Source: CAYQAJ01 sp964415245 (GTDB taxonomy: Bacteria > Planctomycetota > Planctomycetia > Pirellulales > Pirellulaceae). From it: a stretch of DNA of 13,886 nt. Shown one piece after another: positions 6,683-13,573 of the stretch (its first letter is position 1; each line of letters starts with the position of its first letter). Location of the stretch: contig CAYQAJ010000132.1 in NCBI GenBank assembly GCA_964415245.1, positions 1 to 13,886 of the forward strand. Direction: 5' to 3'. Under the pieces are notes generated by a model, which worked only from the letters and a program-made list of their open reading frames with translations, did not search any database and was not told the DNA's origin. The translations under genes and the position numbers were made by a program.

Positions 6683-6871
6683 GCTCCGTTTCCCTCACGC
6701 AGTAATCGCGGCAACTTGACGCGCCAACGGGTGTATCGAACAACGCGGCAGCCAACACGTGCTGTTTGAGCCGATTCCCCAGAAAGGGCGAAATCGCGGG
6801 CTGCCGCCGTCTGAAAGACCAGAGTATCAACCCTTGACGGGCGAATGTCAAGCAAACGGCGCACGAGGCCG

Positions 6872-7678
6872 TCACACAGTGGGATATACGCTTCGCACGG
6901 GAGCCGCCGATGGGCGGGCGAGGCGCTCGCGCGGAAGCGCTGCGCCGCCATCGGGCAGCAAATCGACGAGCTGGCGTACGAGTCGCGAGTCGATTGTGCC
7001 GTTGCGACCTCCCCGACACGCAGCACCGCGCACCGCCAGCAAATCCGGCGCCAATGGTATGAGTGACGGCAATACCTCCGATGTGATCGAGCCACCCAGC
7101 ACCACCAGCATTCCCGCACGCCGCGCGGCGTGCGTGAGCGATGCAAGCTCAGCCATCGGCAGATGCGCCGTAAGTGGTCCGCTGGCCTTGTCGTAGGTAT
7201 CCAAGAGCAAGGCGCCGCAGCGGAGCGAAACGGCGCGGTCGAGCACTTGCCGCGGGCGAGGCGCATCGGCGCTTTCATAGTCGGCATACGCTGCCGCGAC
7301 CGGCACGACGCCTGGCGGAAGCGCGTCGAACAGACACCGCCAGCGCTCGTGCCAACCGACGGCATTGGCGCAGCCGGCAAGGCCGACCTTGGCGAAGTCC
7401 AGGTGCGCTGCTTCAGCCGGGACGGAAATTTGCTCAGCCGCGATCCATCCGATTGCATCGGGGAGCGAGCCGTCTCTACAGTCGTACCGCAGTTCGCCCA
7501 GCGCGGCGCTCAAGGGGAAGCCGTAACCGATCGCGAGCCGCACGTCGCGCCATACGCCCCCCTCGGCCCGTCCCAGGGGACCGCGTGCCGGTTCCTTTAC
7601 GTCGATCACATGCGCGCCGCCGGCCAGCGCGGCAATTGCCTCTTCGGCGCTGCGTACGCTAACGAGCAGACCCGTCAT
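6872..7678 (-). CDS. mfnB: (5-formylfuran-3-yl)methyl phosphate synthase (MfnB, DUF556)
   Basis: Condenses two molecules of glyceraldehyde 3-phosphate into the furan precursor of methanofuran-type cofactors, used with tetrahydromethanopterin in C1 transfer. The 268-aa product has the MfnB hallmarks: an N-terminal LLVSVRSAEEA, VIDVKEPARGPLG with Lys28, FAKVGLAG with Lys97, and LLLDTYDKASG with Lys164. These match, in order, the catalytic Schiff-base lysine, the second active-site lysine and the TYDK lysine of the archaeal enzyme. It has a barrel-like fold and about 30 C-terminal residues beyond the archaeal length. The start at 7678 is supported by AAGGAG five bases upstream; the open frame to 7948 is read-through. 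Its ATG overlaps the TGA of the upstream membrane-protein gene (ATGA), implying translational coupling. No other C1-cofactor genes are in the window. Confidence -1.
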   Translation of the reverse strand: MTGLLVSVRSAEEAIAALAGGAHVIDVKEPARGPLGRAEGGVWRDVRLAIGYGFPLSAALGELRYDCRDGSLPDAIGWIAAEQISVPAEAAHLDFAKVGLAGCANAVGWHERWRCLFDALPPGVVPVAAAYADYESADAPRPRQVLDRAVSLRCGALLLDTYDKASGPLTAHLPMAELASLTHAARRAGMLVVLGGSITSEVLPSLIPLAPDLLAVRGAACRGGRNGTIDSRLVRQLVDLLPDGGAALPRERLARPSAAPVRSVYPTV

Positions 7679-8235
7679 GTCGACTCCTTGTCTCGATCGC
7701 TTCGCCGCTGGCGGTGAGCGCGAACCAGTTGCTCGTTGAGCCGGCCGACCAGCTCGCCGCCGAGAGGTTCGCACCACGTGCCAAAAATGGTAATGTAACC
7801 GCCCTCCCACGTGCCGAGAAATCGCGTCACCTTCGCCTGGTGATACGCGGTTGCCGATTCGGCCAAACGCACGACGAGCGCGGCGGTCTGCGGAGAAGCT
7901 TTCTGACTTGGAGTGACGCGCGACTTGGTACGCCCCAGGAAGAAACACTCCACGATTTCAATCGGCACGCGCATCGGAGCGCCGAAACGAAGATTGACCA
8001 GCAGCTCGGCATCCTGGTAAGCGAGCCGGGGCCGAGTCAGCCAGTAGGTCAGCACCATCGCGGACACAACGCCCCACGCCACGATGCCCCAACCCAGACC
8101 GATCAGCCATGCACTACTGACCCACAATTGGCCGACGACCGCTAGCGCGGCTCCCGTCGATATCACGAGTGCCGGTGCAACGAGCGCGACGGGCACTGCT
8201 CGCACGTTGGGCCCAAGCCAGGACTGGCACTTCAT
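7675..8235 (-). CDS. Two-helix membrane protein, coupled to mfnB
   Basis: A 186-aa protein with two hydrophobic helices at about 13-33 and 42-64, joined by a very short turn, then a soluble C-terminal region of about 120 residues. The segment after the helices (LAYQDAELLVNLRFGAPMRV onward) recalls bacterial PH-like domains that follow a helix pair, but that is a guess. The tail is rich in Arg/Asp/Lys. ATG 8235 is chosen because it leaves a short N-terminal cytoplasmic segment before helix one; the in-frame ATG at 8349 would add 38 unconvincing residues. No Shine-Dalgarno site is seen. The stop codon overlaps the mfnB start by ATGA, so the two are almost certainly one transcript, but I do not know what the protein does. 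Confidence -1.
   Translation of the reverse strand: MKCQSWLGPNVRAVPVALVAPALVISTGAALAVVGQLWVSSAWLIGLGWGIVAWGVVSAMVLTYWLTRPRLAYQDAELLVNLRFGAPMRVPIEIVECFFLGRTKSRVTPSQKASPQTAALVVRLAESATAYHQAKVTRFLGTWEGGYITIFGTWCEPLGGELVGRLNEQLVRAHRQRRSDRDKEST
7684..7689 (-). promoter_or_regulatory. Shine-Dalgarno site for mfnB
   Basis: AAGGAG on the minus strand, five bases before ATG 7678 and inside the end of the upstream coding region. It is the strongest ribosome-binding site in the window. Confidence -1.
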
Positions 8236-8391
8236 GATGCGTCGGGGATTCGGCGACTGTCGCACCCGCTCAACCGTGCCGCGAAGTCTACCAGAAACGC
8301 CGGCACATCCCCAGGAGTGTGAATGGCAGCAATGCGCTGCGGCGCGCATTCGGCTGGTAGCTGGGGGAACCTTGCACTAAGCTTGGACATA

Positions 8392-8424
8392 AGCTGTCAG
8401 CTTTACAGCCCTCAGCTTTCAGCC
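8392..8424. repeat. Degenerate AGCTGTCAGCTTT-type repeat
   Basis: The octamer TCAGCTTT occurs at 8397-8404 and 8412-8419, a 15-bp period, within a run of AGCT/CAGC-like words. It is part of the 354-bp gap 8236-8589, which holds no gene I can support. Confidence -1.
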
Positions 8425-8430
8425 GGAGGA

Positions 8431-8573
8431 GGTCAGTCGTCAGTTGTCCGTGGTCAGTTGCGTCGGAGAGGAAGTCGGGTCATCACCGCGTCGCCACATC
8501 TCAGCGGCATTGTATCGTGCAAGAACCAACGACCGACAACCTACAACTGACGACGGACCACTGACGACGGACC
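8431..8573. repeat. Fold-back element with 30-bp imperfect inverted repeats before rnd
   Basis: Arm 8431-8460, reverse-complemented, matches 8544-8573 at 27 of 30 positions; the arms are 83 bases apart. Both are built from CAACTGAC/ACGGAC words. The right arm ends 16 bases before the rnd start codon. No coding capacity is seen in the spacer. It is probably a non-autonomous or decaying repeat. Confidence -1.
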
Positions 8574-8587
8574 ACTGACAACGGACA
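8546..8587. repeat. Three tandem 14-bp units abutting the rnd start codon
   Basis: ACTGACGACGGACC at 8546-8559 and 8560-8573 is exact; the third unit (8574-8587) differs at two positions. Two bases later comes the ATG of rnd, so the ribosome-binding region of rnd is repeat DNA with no Shine-Dalgarno site. Confidence -1.
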
Positions 8588-8589
8588 AC

Positions 8590-9798
8590 ATGGTACGCTA
8601 CGAGTACGTTGCCGATCCGAAACAGCTTGCCGCCCTGTGCGATGCGGCCTCCGCGTCGCAGGCCGTTGCGTGGGACACGGAGTTTGTGTCGGAGTACACG
8701 TACCGGCCCGAGTTGTGTCTGATTCAAGTGGCGGCGGGCGGAATGCTGTGGATCGTCGACGTGCCGGCGGCGGGCGATCTGTCCGACTTCTGGAATCTGC
8801 TCGCCAGCCCGGGCCGCGAGAACATCGTACACGCCGGCCGCGAGGAGATGCGGTTCTGCCTGTCGGCGGTTGACCGGATGCCCGATTCGCTGGTCGACGT
8901 GCAAATCGCGGCGGGACTGGTGGGGCTGGAGTACCCGGCTTCGTACGGCACGCTGGTGAATCGATTGTTGAGCAAGACTCTCGGCAAGGGAGAAACCCGC
9001 ACCGATTGGCGCGTGCGTCCGCTGGCGGCGCGGCAGTTGGAGTACGCCGCGCAGGACGTGGCGTACCTCGAGCCGCTGCGGGACGCTCTGTACCGCCGCC
9101 TCGACAAGTTGGGCCGCCGCGACTGGCTCACTGCCGAAATGGAAGCATGGCAGCGGCAGGTGCAAGAGGCCGACGACCAGGAGCGCTGGCGGCGCCTCTC
9201 CGGGATGTCCAACTTGTCGCCGCGTTCGCTGGCGATTGTACGCGAGCTGTGGCGATGGCGCGATTCGGAGGCGCAGCGGCGGGATCTTCCCCCACGTCGC
9301 ATTCTGCGCGACGACCTGGTCGTCGAGCTGGCGCGGCGGCAGACGTCCGATGTGCAACGCATTCGCTCGGTGCGCGGCCTGGTTCGTCGCGACTTGAACC
9401 CGCAACTGCCCGCCATGGCGCAGGCAATCCAGCGCGCACTGGCATCACCCGAGAACGATCTGCCGCGCTCCCGGCCGCGCGAGTCAGGGCCGTCTCTTAC
9501 GCTGCTGGGTCAGTTCTTGAACACCACGCTGTCCAGCGCCTGCCATCAGGCGCAGGTGGCGTCGGGATTGGTCGGCACGGTGCAAGACGTGCGCGACCTG
9601 GTGGCCTACCGTCTCGGTTTGGCGGGAGCCGCCGATTCTCCGCCGTCACTGGCCTGTGGATGGAGAGCCGAAGTCGTGGGGCGGCTCATCGAAGACCTGG
9701 TCGAGGGCCGGCTCGCCGTGCGCATCGCCGACCCGCTGGCCGACCAGCCGCTTGCGTTCGAACCGCGCGAACCACACGAATCACGAGAACCGCGCTGA
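8590..9798 (+). CDS. rnd: Ribonuclease D (DEDDy 3'-5' exonuclease with HRDC domain)
   Basis: A 3'-to-5' exoribonuclease trimming tRNA and other stable-RNA 3' ends in the cytoplasm. The 402-aa product has Exo I at 28-33 (WDTEFV, D29/E31), Exo II in IVHAGREEMRF (79-89), the family phrase ETRTDWRVRPL (135-145) and Exo III in EYAAQDVAYL (Y152, D156). An HRDC-like domain covers about 205-285 (LSPRSLAIVRELWRWRDSEA). E. coli RNase D, as I recall it, has Asp in Exo II (HAGSED); here that position is Glu86. A further domain-sized stretch (about 300-390) follows, and the last 12 residues (EPREPHESREPR) are a tripeptide repeat from a 9-bp DNA repeat. The gene starts directly after tandem repeats, without a Shine-Dalgarno site. 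Family assignment is firm; activity depends on Glu86 being tolerated. Confidence -1.
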   Translation: MVRYEYVADPKQLAALCDAASASQAVAWDTEFVSEYTYRPELCLIQVAAGGMLWIVDVPAAGDLSDFWNLLASPGRENIVHAGREEMRFCLSAVDRMPDSLVDVQIAAGLVGLEYPASYGTLVNRLLSKTLGKGETRTDWRVRPLAARQLEYAAQDVAYLEPLRDALYRRLDKLGRRDWLTAEMEAWQRQVQEADDQERWRRLSGMSNLSPRSLAIVRELWRWRDSEAQRRDLPPRRILRDDLVVELARRQTSDVQRIRSVRGLVRRDLNPQLPAMAQAIQRALASPENDLPRSRPRESGPSLTLLGQFLNTTLSSACHQAQVASGLVGTVQDVRDLVAYRLGLAGAADSPPSLACGWRAEVVGRLIEDLVEGRLAVRIADPLADQPLAFEPREPHESREPR

Positions 9799-9809
9799 CC
9801 GCGCGAATC
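9756..9809. repeat. Six degenerate 9-bp units spanning the end of rnd
   Basis: Units at 9756, 9765, 9774, 9783, 9792 and 9801 follow the pattern N-N-N-C-G-A-A-Y-C with drift (for example GCGCGAACC, ACACGAATC, GCGCGAATC). The rnd stop codon (9796-9798) is inside the fifth unit, and the sixth unit is past the gene. Confidence -1.
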
Positions 9810-9873
9810 ACTCCATTGGGGCACGGCTTCGCGCAACAAATCCTTGCGTTCGCGCCGCCTCCGTGGTTAGTCT

Positions 9874-9890
9874 GGATGTGGGCCCCATCC
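9874..9890. other. 17-bp near-perfect palindrome upstream of the SMP-30-like gene
   Basis: GGATGTGGGCCCCATCC is an odd-length palindrome with one mismatched pair (9879/9885), about 80 bases before the ATG at 9969. It could be an operator; there is no regulator nearby to support this. Confidence -1.
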
Positions 9891-9968
9891 CCGACTTCCG
9901 GATCGTAACGCCGCCGTTCGACCGACTCTCTTGCACAACTGCGCGGCTGCCGCGCCATACCTCCGCTC

Positions 9969-11048
9969 ATGCCTGTCCTATCGCGAATGGCCCGATGGCA
10001 TGTGTCGCAGTTGCGTCGAGTCGCCACGCTCTTCTTCGTGTTGGCGCCGGCACTCGTCCTGGCGTCGGCAATGCCGCTTTCTTCCTGCGCCGGCGACGAC
10101 GTGCTCGGCAGCGACGACCTTCCGCCGTCCGGCTCCGTCACGCCGCAGCTTTACGCCACGGGTTTTGAGTTTGCCGAGGGGCCCGCTCTCGACAACCACG
10201 GCAATCTGTTCGTGGTCAACTACCGCGGCCTGGGCAACATCGGCCGTATTACGCCGGACGGCACGGCATCCGTGTGGTGCAACGTGAATGAGTTGGCACC
10301 GCTGGAAGAGGAGAGGGCACAGGCCAACGGCTTGAAAATCGACGGTGAAGATCGGCTCATCGTTGCCGACGCGGGCGGCGGGCGAGTGCTGCGCATCAGC
10401 GCCGACGGCACCGAAGCCGAGGTTCTGGCCGAACGTTGCGAGGGGAGGCGGTTGGAGTCGGTCAACGACGTGGCGCTCGACGTGGCGGGCAACATCTACT
10501 TCAGCGATCCCGGCGGCTCCAATGCCGACAATCCAGTCGGGTCCGTTTACCGCTATGACATCCGCACCCGCAAAGTCACGCTGCTGGCCGAGGACCTGGC
10601 GTTTCCCAATGGGCTGGCCGTCACGCCCGATCAGAAGCAATTGTGCGTGGTGGAAAGCAAAAGGTACCGCATTCTCCTCTTCGACCTGTCTCCCGAGGGA
10701 GTCGTCAACAATCGTCGCGTGCTGATCGATTTTCCGACCGAAACATTGGGCGACATCAAAGGAGGCAAGTTCGAGCCCGATGGGATCGTGTTCGACGAAA
10801 AGTCGCGCCTCTACGTGGCCATGTGGTCGGGGGCGGTGATCAACGTGGTCGAAGTCCCGTCGGGGAAGCTGCTGCGGCAGTACAATGCGGGCGGCACCAA
10901 CGCCACTAACTGCCACTTCCACGGCCGGTGGCTCTACACAACGATCGCTTCGAAGGAAGCCGTGTTTCGCCTGGAGCTGGGCGTGAAAGGCTTCGAGTAC
11001 GCGCTGCCGAGTGGGCAGGGTGCCGAGTCGAGCGATGCCATGCCGTGA
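9969..11048 (+). CDS. Secreted SMP-30/gluconolactonase-like beta-propeller, possible lipoprotein
   Basis: A 359-aa six-bladed beta-propeller of the SMP-30/gluconolactonase/LRE family, which typically hydrolyses sugar lactones with a divalent metal. After an N-terminal signal (RRVATLFFVLAPALVLASA, 16-34) comes PLSSC with Cys40, a fair lipobox. Expected metal/active-site residues are present in order: E70 in FEFAEGPALD, N166 in SVNDVALD, N214 in FPNGLAVTPD and D271 in EPDGIVFD. Blade repeats such as VALDVAGNIYFSDPGGS are visible. The substrate is not predictable, since family members include lactonases and sugar-binding proteins. ATG 9969 and the in-frame ATG at 9987 are both possible; no Shine-Dalgarno site discriminates. 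It follows rnd by 170 bases on the same strand and converges with the surface-protein gene at 11225. Confidence -1.
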   Translation: MPVLSRMARWHVSQLRRVATLFFVLAPALVLASAMPLSSCAGDDVLGSDDLPPSGSVTPQLYATGFEFAEGPALDNHGNLFVVNYRGLGNIGRITPDGTASVWCNVNELAPLEEERAQANGLKIDGEDRLIVADAGGGRVLRISADGTEAEVLAERCEGRRLESVNDVALDVAGNIYFSDPGGSNADNPVGSVYRYDIRTRKVTLLAEDLAFPNGLAVTPDQKQLCVVESKRYRILLFDLSPEGVVNNRRVLIDFPTETLGDIKGGKFEPDGIVFDEKSRLYVAMWSGAVINVVEVPSGKLLRQYNAGGTNATNCHFHGRWLYTTIASKEAVFRLELGVKGFEYALPSGQGAESSDAMP

Positions 11049-11118
11049 CACGGCTGAGTGCAGAGCGGACCATGCAAAGTGCGGCCAGCGGTTTCCGTCG
11101 GACGACGAGGGCCGGACT

Positions 11119-11156
11119 CGGAACTCGGAGATTAGAAGTCCGACCTCCGACTTCCG
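11119..11156. repeat. Imperfect inverted repeat between convergent genes
   Basis: CGGAACTCGGAG (11119-11130) and CTCCGACTTCCG (11145-11156) are complementary at 11 of 12 positions around a 14-nt loop. It lies between two converging genes and could end transcription from either side, but lacks a U tract. Confidence -1.
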
Positions 11157-11169
11157 AAATCCGATTTCG

Positions 11170-11215
11170 AATCGCTCCGTGGGTTCCGATTTAGCGCGTC
11201 GCTAATCGCTCCGTG
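11170..11215. repeat. 12-bp direct repeat and small hairpin between convergent genes
   Basis: AATCGCTCCGTG occurs at 11170-11181 and 11204-11215. Between and partly overlapping the second copy, TTAGCG-CGT-CGCTAA (11191-11205) forms a 6-bp stem with a 3-nt loop. This is a possible but weak bidirectional terminator. Confidence -1.
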
Positions 11216-11224
11216 CTCATTGCG

Positions 11225-13573
11225 TTACCGCCTCAGCGAGCCACCTCGCGCCGCCGTTTCGCCGCTCTCCGATACTTCGCCGTAGAACCGCGTCGTTCCC
11301 TCGAACACCAGCCGCGTTTCCGGTTCGATGCACCGCACTTCGGTGCGGAACAGATGGTTGCCGCTTTGATCCGCGCGTGCCTTGACGGTGAGCGCGATTT
11401 CCTCGCCGGCTCCCAAGTTCACTACAGGCTGGAAAACTGCCTGTCCCGGCACCAGCTCGGCTTTTGCTCCCTGGACGGACACCGGCTCGACGCCGTCGGA
11501 GAACTGCACGACCACCTGGATCTGCCGCGCCGCCTTGGTGCCGCGATTCTTGATGTGTACCACGTATTGGGTGTCGGTGCCCACGGATTGCGGGCCGCGC
11601 GGCTCGTCCATGTCGAGCTTCAACTCGGCCAGCGCTTCGACGCGGGTGACCGCCGTCGCGGAGGCCGACGCCTTTCGCGATGCTTGCACCTCCACGTCGA
11701 GCCGGGCATCGCCCGATGCGCTCGTGCTACACCCGATTTGGTAGGCTCGCCGGCTCTGCGGCGGAAGGCTTCCCAAAGGCAGCGTGAGAACTCCGCCGGC
11801 TTCCTTGGCCCCGTCGATGCCGCCGAGGTACTGGCTGCCGGTGGGCAGTGTCACGGTGAGCACGGCGTTTTCGGCCGGAGCGGTGCCCGTGTTGGCCACT
11901 TCGATTTCGTATTGAATGGGTGCGCCGGCGAACGCCAGCGGCGGTCCGTCGGCGAATACTTCCAGCATGGCGCGGCGCACAAATACGTCGTGTCGGGCCT
12001 CGGCCGTCAACTCGGCATCGGCCTTGGCCTCCGCATGAATTTGCGTGGCGCCCGCGGCGTCCGGCGTAAACTCCAACTGAAGCTGCTTCTTCTCTCCGGC
12101 GGCGATCGTACCGATGCGGGTGCCCGGGGGGGGTGGCCCGTCCGTTGTGTCGTGATGTACGTGCAGCATTACGTTCTCGGCGTCGCCGGTGCCCGGATTG
12201 GTGAGCGTCACCTGATACAGGCAGATTTCGCCGTAGAGCACGTCGCTCGGTCCCGAAATCTGGACGTCGAGCCGCGGCACTTTGACGTCGATTCGGGCAA
12301 ACGAAGTGATCGGCCGCGCCGCGACGTCGACCGCCAGCTCGAAGGGGCGATCGCTCCGCGGAATGAGCCGGAGCGAAAGCGATACTTCGCTACGGCGCGC
12401 GATCGAGTGTATCGACCATTCGATCTGGTTTTCTTCCCCGCCCGCGTGCGTGGGTCGGGCATCGCCTCGATCGGGGTGCGCGCCCGCGACTTCGACCCAC
12501 CGCGGAACGCGCAGGGTGACGGTCACGTTTTCGGCCGAGTCGTTCCCGTCGTTGACGAGATGGACCGTGTAGACCGATTCCTTGCCGATCGATACCGCCT
12601 GCGGTCCAATTGTCTCGATGCGCAACGCCGGAATCTGACTGCTCACAAGCGCTTGGGAGCGCGGCGCAAATGGAGTCGATTCGTACTCCCGCGGCGATCG
12701 CAACGTGCGGCGCGAAGATGTCGAATCATCGTCGGCGGTGCCGCCGACATTGCCGGACGCGCCGCCGACACCGCGCGACGTGCCGCCGACATAGTGCGGA
12801 ACATGCTCCATGACCGCTGGCGGATTCTGATTGATGGCAGAGTCCGGGACATGTTCGATGACCGGCTGCGGGTTGTGCTCGATGACGGGCGACGGACTCT
12901 GTTCGAGGGCAGGCGGTGAATACGGTTCGACGGCAGAGCGCGGGCTCGGTTCGATTGCAGTTTGGTGGATCGTCTCGGGGAGGCGCGCGGGCGACGTTGC
13001 CTCGACAGCGTCGTGTGCGTCGGCGCTCGGTGCCCCCCGCTTCAGAACCGAAGGCACGGCGCCGCTCATGGGAGGTCCCGCCGGTAGCGGATTGCGGTCG
13101 TAAGGAGTCGCTGTCGACGCAGCGCCACCAGGCGGAGCGCTGATAGGCGGCGACGGCCAGCGAGGCGCTACCGAATTCTGCGATTCGACTTGCGTGGCGG
13201 TGTTGGCCCGATTCGTGCCGTCGCGAGGTTCGTCGCTCACGCTGACCGAACCTTCGTCGCTGTAGCGACGGTTGGAGGGGGCTATCGGCGTCGCCGGCGT
13301 CGGCGTCTGCACTGGCGACGTTTCGATGACCGGGGAAGACCCACGGGTGTCGCGGATCGATCGCAGGCGACGGGCTACGTCGGTCCCTCGACGCGTGGGA
13401 TCGCGATCGTCGGCGGAAAGCGCGCGCGGCTCGTCAGAATCGCTTTCCGACGCAGCGGCATAGGGAGATGACGAACTGGCCGACCGCTGCGACGCATCTT
13501 GCGCCCGCACCAGTGCCACGACGCACACGATTGCGATCGACGACCCGACCAAAACGTAGTTTCGACGCGACAT
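11225..13573 (-). CDS. Exported surface protein with octapeptide linker and four DUF11/CARDB-like domains
   Basis: A 782-aa exported or membrane-anchored protein. The N terminus MSRRNYVLVGSSIAIVCVVA gives a basic start and hydrophobic helix (5-22). Residues about 25-310 are a disordered Pro/Ser/Ala/Thr-rich linker containing seven octapeptides (205-260) and three VGG heptapeptides (262-282). Four immunoglobulin-like beta domains follow, at about 315-432, 435-532, 536-645 and 650-768. Each starts with a G-P or similar turn and contains the signature YxVxLxNxGxxxAENVxLxV, seen as VYTVHLVNDGNDSAENVTVT, QVTLTNPGTGDAENVML, YEIEVANTGTAPAENAVLTV and YVVHIKNRGTKAARQIQVVV. This fits DUF11/CARDB repeats of cell-surface proteins, which planctomycetes have in number. 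No cysteine pattern, sortase signal or enzyme domain is visible. GGGG lies six bases upstream of the ATG. Exact binding partner unknown. Confidence -1.
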   Translation of the reverse strand: MSRRNYVLVGSSIAIVCVVALVRAQDASQRSASSSSPYAAASESDSDEPRALSADDRDPTRRGTDVARRLRSIRDTRGSSPVIETSPVQTPTPATPIAPSNRRYSDEGSVSVSDEPRDGTNRANTATQVESQNSVAPRWPSPPISAPPGGAASTATPYDRNPLPAGPPMSGAVPSVLKRGAPSADAHDAVEATSPARLPETIHQTAIEPSPRSAVEPYSPPALEQSPSPVIEHNPQPVIEHVPDSAINQNPPAVMEHVPHYVGGTSRGVGGASGNVGGTADDDSTSSRRTLRSPREYESTPFAPRSQALVSSQIPALRIETIGPQAVSIGKESVYTVHLVNDGNDSAENVTVTLRVPRWVEVAGAHPDRGDARPTHAGGEENQIEWSIHSIARRSEVSLSLRLIPRSDRPFELAVDVAARPITSFARIDVKVPRLDVQISGPSDVLYGEICLYQVTLTNPGTGDAENVMLHVHHDTTDGPPPPGTRIGTIAAGEKKQLQLEFTPDAAGATQIHAEAKADAELTAEARHDVFVRRAMLEVFADGPPLAFAGAPIQYEIEVANTGTAPAENAVLTVTLPTGSQYLGGIDGAKEAGGVLTLPLGSLPPQSRRAYQIGCSTSASGDARLDVEVQASRKASASATAVTRVEALAELKLDMDEPRGPQSVGTDTQYVVHIKNRGTKAARQIQVVVQFSDGVEPVSVQGAKAELVPGQAVFQPVVNLGAGEEIALTVKARADQSGNHLFRTEVRCIEPETRLVFEGTTRFYGEVSESGETAARGGSLRR
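12728..12790 (-). repeat. 21-bp coding repeat (VGG heptapeptides)
   Basis: Three consecutive units encode VGGTSRG, VGGASGN and VGGTADD (residues 262-282), directly following the octapeptide array of the same gene after two residues. Confidence -1.
12794..12961 (-). repeat. 24-bp coding minisatellite (seven octapeptides)
   Basis: Seven in-frame units: TAIEPSPR, SAVEPYSP, PALEQSPS, PVIEHNPQ, PVIEHVPD, SAINQNPP, AVMEHVPH. The consensus is roughly [PS]-[AV]-[IVL]-E-[HPQ]-x-P-x. The array is exactly 168 bases with no interruption, so copy-number change would keep the frame. Confidence -1.

Noticed and set aside
6833..6852. CTTGAC/GTCAAG 6-bp inverted repeat after mfnB
   Set aside because: Short stem with an 8-nt loop and no U tract; expected by chance at this length.
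9978..11051. 357-codon minus-strand open frame
   Set aside because: Antisense to the SMP-30-like gene; composition is that of a shadow frame with no motif.
11213..12919. 568-codon plus-strand open frame
   Set aside because: Antisense to the surface-protein gene, whose repeats and domain signatures are clear on the minus strand.
12794..12961. 24-bp repeat array as a CRISPR
   Set aside because: The units are contiguous without spacers and encode in-frame octapeptides.
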